Below, in pieces: positions 46,721 through 56,786 of a stretch of DNA of 64,000 nt; positions within the stretch are counted from its first letter, which is position 1, and each line of letters opens with the position of its first letter. A model generated the notes under the pieces. It had not been told where the DNA came from. It saw only the letters and a list, made by a program, of their open reading frames with translations, and made no database searches. The stretch spans positions 2,294,001 through 2,358,000 of the forward strand of contig JAWZSP010000002.1 in the NCBI GenBank assembly GCA_034401135.1, written 5' to 3'. Origin of the DNA: Volutella citrinella (taxonomy: Eukaryota; Ascomycota; Sordariomycetes; Hypocreales; Nectriaceae). The translations under genes and the position numbers were made by a program.

Positions 46721-47968
46721 ATGCCAGCCAAGCCATCTTCGCAAGATACTTGGCTTTGCAAGCCCTGCCAACTACTATTTTCCAGTTGGGACGGCTTGAA
46801 CAAACACAAGAACTCCATGCGGCGCGCTGGCGAGGCCAAGCACATTCACTGCAGTGTCTGTGGCGAAGATTTCAAAACAGAGCTTGCAGAAATTCGTCAC
46901 ATTCAGCTCGTGAGTTGCTGTCCAAAGTGGATGAAATGGTCTAGATACTGATACACAAAAGAACCATCCGCACGCGCAAAACCTACTGTGCCCTGCTTGT
47001 GGTCAAGGCCCATTCGTTCGCTTGGGCGGGCTCATGGCACATGTTGAGAACGAGTGCCATCGTATGGGCTCTTCACAGCTCGAAGAACTTCGTCAATCAA
47101 AATCCGAGTTTACAAGAAACATTGAGATGGTCACGCAACAGCCGATCAAGTCCAACTTCACCAAGTATATGCCGCCAGTCCCTAGCACACCAGACGGCAA
47201 TGGTAGGGTGGAAACTCAGCCCGATCCCTTTTTGCACATCGAGGATCAGTTTCCCAGACTCGCTGCCCCCGGGGGTACTCAGAACCGACATTATAGCTTC
47301 AACAAGCAGCCAAACACAGACCAAAAGCAAGAAAACGAGATGCCTGACGGCTGGGGCACAGGAAAGAAACTGTTTGAAGATGCGCCTCCAGCGCAACAAC
47401 CAACGCAGCAGCAAATTAGAGAAGTCACTGCCCCTAGTTCACGATCTCTCTTCGAGAGCCTAGATGCCGACAACCCCGACCATCCTTCGTTCAATATTGC
47501 CCGATATTTTTGCTCCTTGTCAGACAAATATGTTTGTCCACGCAATCGATGCGGGTAAGTGCCACCCCAGCTTCACTACAATCACCTACTCACCTAGCGC
47601 GTAGGAAAACTTTCAAGAAGGGCGGCGGGCTGGTAACACACCTTCGCAACGGGCATTTGGGGCGACAATACCAATGCCCTTACTGTTTGAGGATGTTTGC
47701 ATCTATGACAGCGATATCTCAACACATAGAGTCCAACGGACAGCGGTGCAGGATTCGCGACACAGAGGCATATAATCCATACATGAACTTTCTATCAGCA
47801 GGATTGGTAGATGTCGCAGAGGAACGTCATGGGGATGGTACAGTCAAGTACAACACTTCTGCGCCGGTGAAGCCCTCGAATCAGCCGGTGGGCGCTGCTG
47901 CAGTGCCAGAATCCAACGAGCCAACAGAGTCTGACGACCCTTGGGCAAATACGGGGGGCCGCTGGTGA
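46721..47968 (+). CDS. C2H2-type zinc finger protein
   Basis: Multi-finger protein of 381 aa; target and role unknown. Three exons: 46721-46909, 46962-47554 and 47605-47968. Fingers: C13-x2-C16 with H29; C44-x2-C47 with H60/H65; C73-x2-C76 with H90 and C95; and after a polar, Q-rich middle region two C-terminal fingers, CPRNRCGKTFKKGGGLVTH.. and CPYCLRMFASMTAISQH... The first intron ends in AAAAG (AAG acceptor), which is required to carry on the second finger; the second has GTAAGT and GCGTAG. Spacing in several fingers is irregular, so RNA or protein binding is as likely as DNA binding. The C-terminus ends PWANTGGRW. Fungal homologues are mostly uncharacterised. The ATG at 46721 follows a short leader. 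Confidence 0.82.
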
Positions 47969-48755
47969 GGGTGAGTGGAAAGCGATACGGGCTAGCAAGA
48001 CAGCATTCGAAACGAAGTCGCGACATTGAGGAAGTCATTGCGACCGTTGCACGCTAACGTGACACCGAGTCTGGTGCACAAGCTATACAGGACGTAAAGG
48101 GCCTGGGGGGAAGGGCCTGGGGGGATGGGACTGGACATGCTCTATCAATTGTGCTCGGCTCAACACTCAACGAAATTGCTGAACGGAAGGACTAGCTTAA
48201 AGAATGAGATGCAGTTAGCCTTTACACTTCCAAAACGACCCTGGTAAACGAGACTGTCCTCCTGTCAGTGCAATTATTGCTGGTGAGCAATGCCGACGAA
48301 GCCCACTTTTGCAGTGGACTACTGTTTAGGTAGAGTGCCAAATGTCCAAATCGAGAAGGCTCTAGCCACAGCCTCCCGGCGCCCCCTGATGACCTAAGCC
48401 TTTGCTGCGCCCGTAATTTCAAGCTCAAGGACAGCGTAATCCAACGACAACGGCTCTAGGATATCACCCGAACCCGAACGCGCGCCCTTTGACGGCATTC
48501 AGTCATTCCTTGATCCGCGGCATCCGAGTCCACGCTATCACGTCCGACGGCTCGCTGTTGACCAAGCGCCGGATAGGTATTCTAGACGCTCGAACTTTAC
48601 TGTTCCTTTGGTTCGTTCCTGGCCCGCAGGATAAGATTATGGCGTAAGCGGCTCTCGAGACAACCTCAATTACTTCTTTGCTGCGACCGACCGAACGGAC
48701 GGCACCCATATTTTGCTACGACGTAACGCAGTCGTCGTTGCTGATTCGTGGCGCC
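47969..48755. other. Intergenic region
   Basis: 3' flank of the C2H2 gene and promoter of the palmitoyltransferase gene. A GGCCTGGGGGGA word is repeated in tandem near 48096-48124. No gene seen. Confidence 0.5.
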
Positions 48756-50442
48756 ATGATGGCTCGTCGGTGGGCTCGAAAGTTCGAGCGGGCTTGCTGC
48801 CTCTTTGCTACCTACATCCCCCTCGTCTTTGTCTATGGATTGACGTCGTGGGCGGTATGGGTGGTGGTTAGCATTGGGAGGGCTACAAGCAATAGCGCAT
48901 GGATTGGTAGGTCCTCTCCCATCATTGACCTCAAGACCGCGCGTGCCTCGGGAACCTCAACTGACAGCTCCGTGACGCTCAGGCACTGGCACCTCCGTCG
49001 TGGGCGTCTTGCTCTATCTCATGCTGAACTGGTCCTACACGACGGCTGTCTTCACTCCCCCGGGCTCGACGACCAACGAGAACGGCTACGGTCTGCTCCC
49101 GACGCAGAATGCCCCCGCGACGACATCCTTCACTGTCAAATCCAACGGCGAGATACGGTTCTGCAAAAAGTGCCAGGCCCGTAAGCCCGACCGCGCCCAC
49201 CATTGCTCAACATGCAGGCGCTGTGTCCTCAAGATGGACCACCACTGCCCGTGGCTCGCCACTTGCATCGGGCTGCGCAACCACAAGGCCTTCCTTCTGT
49301 TCCTCCTCTACACCACAGCTTTCTGCTTCTGGTCGTTCGCAGTCAGCGCGTCATGGGTTTGGAGTGAGGTGATCCACGATACTCAATACCTAGAGAGCTT
49401 TCTGCCCGTCAACTTCATCATGCTGAGCGTTGTCAGTGGCATTATTGGCATCGTTGTAGGTGCCTTTACGTCGTGGCATGTGCTCCTCGCCAGCCGCGGC
49501 CAGACAACAATCGAGTGCCTCGAGACAACCCGATACCTCTCGCCCTTGCGCAAGACGTACCAGTCCGCCCACAACCCGGCCAACCGTCTCCCCCAGGTCG
49601 CCCAGCAGTTCGTCGACTTCCACACGAACGCTCTGCCTGGCATCACTCGCCCCGAGGAGGGTGAGGAGCGCCGAACCCAAGAGCTGCCTCGGACATACCC
49701 AGCCGACGGTTCGGTCCCCTTCCAGCGATCCTACGCCGAGATGGAGCGCGATCAGCAACGGAGGCGATATGAGGAGTATCTCGACGAACAGGACTCGGAA
49801 AAGCTGCCCAGCGCCTTCGACCTCGGGTGGAGGCGTAATCTTCAACATCTCTTTGGCCCTACTCCCGCTCTCTGGTTCTTCCCAGTCTGCAATACCACGG
49901 GCGACGGATGGTCATGGGAAGCAAGCCCCAAGTGGGTTGAGGCTCGAGAGCGCCTCCGAGCCGAGCGCGAGGAGCAGCGCGCCCGTGAGATCAACGCCGG
50001 CTGGGGCAACCCGGATGATATGGTGGTACCCACGCGGCCCGACGGTGCTGGCCGGCACTGGCTGGCCGATGAGGGCGCCGGCAGGCCGCCCAGCAAGGCA
50101 GACCGGGTGCTGGGCCGGGACCCCAGTCTGTACGCCGACGCGACGCAGAACGTGCCCATGCGGCGGTTGAGCCCTCGTGGCAAGACGGTCGATGAGGAGC
50201 TGGCCGAGCTAGACGACGATGAGGATGACTATGACTTTGACGACGCTGAAGACAAGGGCGCCGGTGCGACGACCTTTTCGGAAGAGCAGCGACGTGACGA
50301 AGCCGAGCAGCGTGCCCTGGATGTGGTCACCAACGGCGGTTGGGGCCGTGGTGGTGCCAGCGGGATGCTGCGCAAGGGCAGCTCACAGACAAGTCTGGCC
50401 CGGTCAGCGAGTCCTCGATTTCAAGATGAGGGCGTGGATTGA
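48756..50442 (+). CDS. PFA3: DHHC palmitoyltransferase, PFA3-like
   Basis: Membrane enzyme that S-acylates proteins; yeast Pfa3 acts at the vacuole on Vac8. Two exons: 48756-48906 and 48983-50442, 536 aa, with a 76-nt intron (GTAGGT, GCTCAG). Two membrane segments ([19 protein letters not shown] and [14 protein letters not shown]) precede the cysteine-rich domain [33 protein letters not shown], with the catalytic DHHC at about residues 135-139. Two further segments follow ([16 protein letters not shown] and [20 protein letters not shown]). A TTxE-like piece ([10 protein letters not shown]) lies after the fourth segment. The long cytosolic tail is charged with an acidic [16 protein letters not shown] stretch. 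The PFA3 name rests on overall similarity as I recall it; other PFA members cannot be excluded. Confidence 0.87.
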
Positions 50443-53327
50443 TGCCAGCGAGCGAGCATTCGCGTCAATGTTGTTTTATAGTTGCCACTACTAGAGGAGC
50501 ATGCGAGCAGGCGGCCACCACAGCGGAACGAGCAAGATGTCATGACAAAAGAGCTTGGGCGACTGGGAGGCATCATGATGATCCAGAGCATCCGGGGTTC
50601 GGGGAGTTTTGTCGCTGTTTTTTTCTTTTTTCTTTTTTCTTTTTTACCGCTGTTCCGGGGATTTTAATGTGTCGGCTCTTGTGGTTTTTACTTGTTGATG
50701 TGATGTACGCCTGTAATATGATGTGTTTTGTGTACGCAACTACAACGCAAGAGAGCCTAGCCATTAGCAGGTGGCTGGCTGTTTTACTATCCCTGTGTGT
50801 CTCTCCCGTCCTGTCACTGCTCACATTCAGGCTTGGAAAGGCGAGACTGTCGAAACAGAGTGGCTCCCGAGCTTGTCTGGTCTACGGGTGCCTCTGGCGC
50901 GATTCGCGATGACGCCCAGCCATCAACCCCAGCTTCTCACCGGTGCTCCACATGGGGCCGGTTGGCTGTGGCATGGCCGATCCATGGCTTGCATGCCGAC
51001 TGAAGAAGGAGTTGAGGCAACCCGTGACGAACTCGCAGCAACTGCTCACTCGCGGCACCTGGGAGTCACGATCTGGGCCTCTGTATTGCGGTCCTTGATT
51101 CGAGGGTCGCCTGCATCACGACTGACGCCATGGAGGATCAAGTCCGTCTCTGCCCAGCCATCACACACGCCTGTCTCGCACCACTCTCGCTCAGCCTCAT
51201 GCCAGTGCCATCCCCAACCGGGCGGCCCTCTGACGCCATCCGATACCTATCAAGTCAGCCAAGCCCTGCGGCGTCAGTGTCCCACATGTGACCATTCTAA
51301 TTCTGCTGATGAATCTCGGCTCTCCACTCTGTCCCTCCGATGCTCTCCATTCTCCTTTTTCCCCCCTTCGACGCCCTTCCCGCAGCACGCGTGTGCATTA
51401 CATGGCAACCTGCAGGCGACAATGCACTGCAGTGGGCGTCCCGAGACGGGCGGCAGGCTACTGTTACACTGGCGTCGACTGCTCAGGGATATAAGCACAC
51501 GCCCGGCAGGCAGGCCGGGCTGACATGGTGCCAAACTGCGTGCCGTGTAAGTCGGCAGACAATGACGGTTCCCAAAGAGGCAGTTTGACGGCACGGGCTG
51601 GCAACGCTGGGTCGGATGGCCGGATGCAAGTTCGCTGCCACCACGCATACAGCGCATACTCGCATCTCTCTCTTCCCACTCGCTCTCTCGCTCTCTCGCT
51701 CTGTCGTTCTCTCTGGTCTCTCTCCGAGACTGCCCCCACGCCGCCACCAATGCCAAAAACTCACACCTTGGGGGGGCCCTATCTTGCCTATCTATCAATC
51801 TGCCCATGCAGCAGCCATCCTACACGCCACCTGCGAGATATATTGTCTGATTGTGATTGCACAGGATATAATAAATCAACCACCAACATCACCGGCCTCG
51901 TCTGACAAGCCCTCATGACATTGCGTTTCCCTTAGCGGCCTCCTCTCTCCCGCCTCCCCACACGGAACCAGGGGGCGTGTGCGTGCTCTAGTGCCATTAT
52001 ATCGTACCAAGTGGCAGCACACAACTTGCTCCTCACAGAGGGAGTAAGTGGGACGGACATATCCTCACGGCCAGGACGCCCGGCATTGGCATCATGTCAC
52101 CACCTGCAACGACAGGCACGCGCGCGTCGGTCGGTTGGGCATGCATGCTACATCGACACCGGCCCGGCTAACGTGGAAGCAAAGAGGAAGCACACGCCAG
52201 TCGCGGAGTTGACACTGGCATGGATTTATTTTTTGAGGCCTCCCTTCGTTTCAACCCCAGACTCATGGCCTTTTCGGCACCGCCATCTGGCGCCAATTTG
52301 AGCCGGGATGCAAGAAAGACGTCCAGAGGCTCCAGGGCTAGACAAGGGCCCTGGCCAGACGACCCCGGAAACTGCCAGTGGCAAGCGAAACACATTGCCG
52401 TGAATCATGAATCATGACTCTCCTCCCTGCGCAGATCCGATCCATCCACCCCAGACTCTGGCACCTTGGGAAATGGGGGCCTGGCAACCTGGGCAATCTG
52501 GGTTTCATCCTTGACTGGCAAGACTGGGGAAGTCAAGTCGCACAACACAAGCCCTGTTCGATTTCATGAAACTGCGGCAATCTCGTTTTTCATTGCTAAC
52601 TTGGTCGAGCAAGAGTATGCCGATCCTATCCTTCGCGCCGTTGCAGCTTGCCATGTAGTGCTCGTGTACGATTGGGGCATTATTCATCATGATATACAAC
52701 AAACAGATTCCCAACGAGGTTTCCCGCCTTGATCCAGTCTATACGTAGTGCGCGCATCCCCATTTCCTCGTCCGGTAATGATCCCTAAGGCTCCAAAAGC
52801 AATAATGAAAAATAGTAAAATGAAAAGAAGCCACAGTCAAAACCGCGGCATATGCATGTCCCATTTTCCTGCTCCACAGTCGCTGTATTGCTACCATCAG
52901 AAGACAGCATCCCAATCAAAAATTCAGAAATTACATGACCAACACCTTATCTCGCTTGCGGGTATTCATCCGTCTTTGAAAGTTTTCTTTTCATGCGCCA
53001 ATTTTAGACAAAGGAAATAAACGAGTGTGTGCCAAGAGGCACAAGGCAACAGTGACACTGTGACTGACAAAGGTTTTGGCAAGAATCAAGCTTTTTGCCA
53101 TCGTGGCCGAGGGTGCCAAAAAAGAAACGGGGAAAAAACAGAAGAATGGGCATCCATCTTCTGGAAAAGGTTGGGCAAATTGATGTGATAAGAAGAAGAG
53201 GGGGTTGAAAACGAGGCTTCGCGAGTCCAGCTTGTGAACCAGGTTCGAGTGCCCACAGGGGGGATAAAAAGTATGTTCAGTGAAACGAAATTTGGGTGTT
53301 GCTGTTGTTACAAGCCTCTCGGCCACA
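50443..53327. other. Convergent gene-free region
   Basis: 2.9 kb between the palmitoyltransferase and PLC genes, with poly-T tract near 50620-50645, a CTCTCG-rich run at 51660-51720 and AT-richer DNA at 52.5-53.0 kb. No convincing gene on either strand. Confidence 0.5.
51661..51720. repeat. CT-rich microsatellite
   Basis: Imperfect CTCTCG/CTCT run in noncoding DNA. Confidence 0.7.
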
Positions 53328-56300
53328 TCATGGGTAGCTGTCAAAGCTAGTCTTTTCCATGCTAGACTTTTCGAAAGTGCTCTTGGGGCTGGTGTTGTTG
53401 TTGATGCGACCAAAGACCTTCCCGCCGAGGCGATTGAACTTGTTGCCACTGTCTTGGACTCGACGGTGTGCTTCAATCATCATCTTCTCCACGGGTTCCA
53501 CCTTGATCTTGCAGAACAACTTTGAGAACAAGTACTGGTCGCCATCGTGGTTGTTGAGAGCCAGAGTCCGGTAACCCTGCTTCAGGTTGGACAGCTTGGC
53601 CGTGTATGTGGCCACGGCTGGCCGCTCGTTATAGTTCTCGCCATCGGTGGATAGCTTCACCGACCACCTGACAAAGATAAGGTCGGGGTGCTTTGTTGTT
53701 ACCTTGAACTTGAACTGGCCATTGACGAAGAGTGGCTTGAACCCGTTCCCACGAACGATATCGGTTTGCACCTTCAGCGGAGAGTCGGTTTCGTAAGCCA
53801 GATGGGAATCCGCTTCCTTCCTGCCACGCTTGTCGTTGGCATGGAACACTTCGACCTCGACATAGGGATCCATTGACTTGTAGACGGCGAGGTTGGCTGG
53901 GCGCATCAATTGCTGAGCCGAGATGACGTCAATGCTGAACGTCACCACACTGCGCTCCTTCTTGCCTTCGGCAATGTCTGAATTGAAAGGCAGGACTTGG
54001 ATATCGCGCAACTCCGGCGGCTTGAGAACATAGCCAGAAGAGTCGCGTCCACCTTCAAACATAGCGCGGTTGAGCTGCATCCCTAGGTCAAATGTTTGCC
54101 AGTTGAGGGCGGCCATCTGGACACCGCGGCGCCAGTAGAGAACAGGATCGAAGTTATTTGATGTAATTCGGGTACGGTCAGGGTAGACACGCATCATGTA
54201 TCGCATGTTGTGGATGTCAAGAGCCATCTTCTCTTCTTTGACACGAGCGTGTTTGGCGAAGCTGGACTCCATGAAGGAGAAGATGTGGTTGTACTGTTTG
54301 GCTTCTGGGGTATCAAATCCCGAAAATTTGACGCCGGCGCAGTACACTCCCAGCTCGCCAAGCACCTTGACAGTCTTGTTCGAGGCCTTTCTTGAGATTC
54401 GCTCGCCCCCGCTCTCGTTGTCGCTGGTACTGCTGCTCATCATGCCCTGGACTTGGCCCTCAGTAATTGTGTTGACTCTTGTCTTGCTCACCAGGCGGCG
54501 GGAAGAGTGGCTTGGGGTAAGCATTGGACTCTGAGGAAGGGACTGCGATGGCATGAACGATCCATCGGGGACAGTAGGTCGGCTAAGTGGGGAGTTCAAG
54601 CTGTTGCCGCGTCTCCGGCCTCGCAAGTCGTTGGTGAAGGGCTCCTCTTTGATCGGCTTCTTGACTTTGATCAAAACACGCTCTAGGAGCTCCGAGGGCG
54701 ATGGAAGCTTGTCGGGCGAGTCTTCCAGTGTCTCGGTGACCAGACGTGATCCAAAGGCCTCCTTGATAATTTCGACCATGATAACCTGCTGGGGAGGGCT
54801 GCAATGGACCTCAAGGGAGATCCACAGCGGGAATTTAGATTTGATGAAGGCGTATTTGCTGATCGTCGTCATCACTTCTCTGAAGCTGATAGATGTAGTA
54901 AGAGTGCGACCATGGTTAACCTCTGGCTGACCAGAGCTCCCATCCCAGCAATCAACCTCAACGCAGCGACAGCCACGTACCAAGGCTGATATGTACCCCT
55001 CGACGCTAGATTGGCCGGCAACTTGTCGTCCAAGTAAATAAGTGTTGTGGGAGCTGGAGATGAAATATTCATTCATGGGTCGATCCAGAGTGTACTCTTG
55101 GGGTTCCGGTGACAAGGGTCCACTGTGATCAGAGGTCAAGAAGGCAACAAAGGCAGACTCCGACATGACCTGCATGTCGGCGCTGGCATCGGCAGTGATC
55201 ACGCCGCTGGCGGGGTGCCTCCGGCTAAAGGAAGCAAAGATAGTTTCCCACGCACTTGGGTTGGTGTCAACATCTTCGCCTTGGATGTCACGAAGGAAAG
55301 TCAAGAACTCGGGCAAGGTGACACCAGATTCGGGTTCGGCAGCGATAGCTCGGATGATTCGCTTGATGTCGTGACGTTCCTTCATGTGCTTAACGAAATC
55401 CCTGAATTCTGCAAAGTTGAGTCGCTCCCGTCCTCGGGCGTCTGATCGCATGAAGTTGGTTTTGACGGTGGCTTCGGGGCTGTAAATGTGAAGGCTCTGG
55501 CAGACCCGCTTGATGTCGTCAAAGTCCAGTTCATCCCGTTCCGAGCTGCGAGGTTGCTCAGACAGCCTCCTGGACATTTCCATCTGCCAGTACTGCGCCA
55601 CAGCGCGATCATTGAAAGCCATGAGTGACATCATCAGGTCCTGGCGATACTTCAGCATGGCCTCCAGAAAATCGACCCATCGCTTGCAATTCTCCTGGTT
55701 ATCCGCGACAATGTGAAGATACTTAGTCTTCGCAGTGTCGGGCCCTACGTAAATAATCGTGAACCAGGTCAAGGCCATCACTTCAGGGACACCAAAATCC
55801 AGGCAATATTGTTGGATATCCGATCCGGATCGAATTTCTTTGACGTCGTCGATGTGAATGGACTTGCTAGGGCGGGACATATCCCAGCATAGCTTGTTGG
55901 AATCAGTGCCATATCGAATGAGGAGCTTCTTGTTGCGGTTCTTTCTCGAGATCTTCAGAACCAGGCTTCCGTTTTGCAGATCAGCAGGCAGGACCGGGCC
56001 GGCCATCGTATTGGCGCTGCCATTGATGGATCCCGCCGTGCTGTTGCCCGGTGAAATTTGGGGTGCACCGTCGAGTCCCATCAATGAGATGGCATCATCA
56101 GCAACGACTTCGGTTTCTTCGTCGGTGTCGCTCAATGCACTTGACTCTGGAGGCGCGGTGGCGTTGCTATCACTGCGTCGTCGCAGGATGCTCGGACCGA
56201 CGCTTCCGTCGCGGCTCGTTGGGGCCGCCGATGATTGGCGTCTTCGGTTGGCAAAGCGGTTGGAGAAGCGACGGATAAGGTTGCCTTTGGGGGCAGGTTC

Positions 56301-56714
56301 AGGCAGGGTGTTGACGGGGCTGACCACGCCCTGGCCGATGGAGTTGGAACTCGTCTTTCGGGTTAGGATGGACTCTGGGAGCTGAAAACTAGGAGGACAT
56401 GGCTCCTCGTCTCGGCCACAAGTCTGTTCCGGAGACGGTTGCACAGACGAGTTCGTGGTCAGAACTGCAGTCTCGGGAGACATGATGGGCGATCCCTCTT
56501 CCGAGTTTGAAGCCACCGATGAGGCACTGATTGTTGATGCGGGAAAGGTGTCCGGTTGTATGTGAGCCGTGTAAGTAGTTTGTTCTTCAACAGGATGTGC
56601 GCGTGGGAGCTGGAGGACTAATGAGGACATGTCTGTTTCCGAAAGGGGCGAAAGGGGTGAAAGAGGTGGAAGCAGTAGAATGTGCGGGTGTTCAGGATCT
56701 GTGTTGAGAGACAT
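53328..56714 (-). CDS. PLC1: Phosphoinositide-specific phospholipase C, delta type
   Basis: Hydrolyses PtdIns(4,5)P2 to IP3 and diacylglycerol; acts at the plasma membrane and nucleus. Single exon, 1128 aa, with no intron needed. Order: disordered S/P-rich N-terminus (1-220); PH-like domain (about 225-355, NGSLVLKISRKNRNKKLLIRY); EF-hand-like region (about 370-500); X domain with the catalytic histidine and calcium-binding asparagine in SSSHNTYLLGRQ (about 557), VEVDCWDG and SLEVHCS (second histidine about 634); a basic, serine-rich X-Y linker of about 110 residues; Y domain starting GELGVYCAGVKFSGFD (about 785) and containing MRVYPDRTRITSNNFDP; then a C2 domain (about 910-1070, DVISAQQL, MDPYVEVEVF). 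Fungal PLCs of this layout are known. A TATATAAG box lies about 65 nt upstream of the ATG. Confidence 0.95.
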   Translation of the reverse strand: MSLNTDPEHPHILLLPPLSPLSPLSETDMSSLVLQLPRAHPVEEQTTYTAHIQPDTFPASTISASSVASNSEEGSPIMSPETAVLTTNSSVQPSPEQTCGRDEEPCPPSFQLPESILTRKTSSNSIGQGVVSPVNTLPEPAPKGNLIRRFSNRFANRRRQSSAAPTSRDGSVGPSILRRRSDSNATAPPESSALSDTDEETEVVADDAISLMGLDGAPQISPGNSTAGSINGSANTMAGPVLPADLQNGSLVLKISRKNRNKKLLIRYGTDSNKLCWDMSRPSKSIHIDDVKEIRSGSDIQQYCLDFGVPEVMALTWFTIIYVGPDTAKTKYLHIVADNQENCKRWVDFLEAMLKYRQDLMMSLMAFNDRAVAQYWQMEMSRRLSEQPRSSERDELDFDDIKRVCQSLHIYSPEATVKTNFMRSDARGRERLNFAEFRDFVKHMKERHDIKRIIRAIAAEPESGVTLPEFLTFLRDIQGEDVDTNPSAWETIFASFSRRHPASGVITADASADMQVMSESAFVAFLTSDHSGPLSPEPQEYTLDRPMNEYFISSSHNTYLLGRQVAGQSSVEGYISALVRGCRCVEVDCWDGSSGQPEVNHGRTLTTSISFREVMTTISKYAFIKSKFPLWISLEVHCSPPQQVIMVEIIKEAFGSRLVTETLEDSPDKLPSPSELLERVLIKVKKPIKEEPFTNDLRGRRRGNSLNSPLSRPTVPDGSFMPSQSLPQSPMLTPSHSSRRLVSKTRVNTITEGQVQGMMSSSTSDNESGGERISRKASNKTVKVLGELGVYCAGVKFSGFDTPEAKQYNHIFSFMESSFAKHARVKEEKMALDIHNMRYMMRVYPDRTRITSNNFDPVLYWRRGVQMAALNWQTFDLGMQLNRAMFEGGRDSSGYVLKPPELRDIQVLPFNSDIAEGKKERSVVTFSIDVISAQQLMRPANLAVYKSMDPYVEVEVFHANDKRGRKEADSHLAYETDSPLKVQTDIVRGNGFKPLFVNGQFKFKVTTKHPDLIFVRWSVKLSTDGENYNERPAVATYTAKLSNLKQGYRTLALNNHDGDQYLFSKLFCKIKVEPVEKMMIEAHRRVQDSGNKFNRLGGKVFGRINNNTSPKSTFEKSSMEKTSFDSYP

Positions 56715-56776
56715 GGCTGGAGCTTCGAGAGAATATGTTCGAGGGCGAAGAGAGGCGCATTTGAAGGTTGGGACGA

Positions 56777-56786
56777 CTTATATAAG
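56777..56786 (-). promoter_or_regulatory. TATA box of PLC1
   Basis: Palindromic CTTATATAAG about 65 nt upstream of the PLC1 ATG at 56714; good spacing for a core promoter. Confidence 0.5.
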
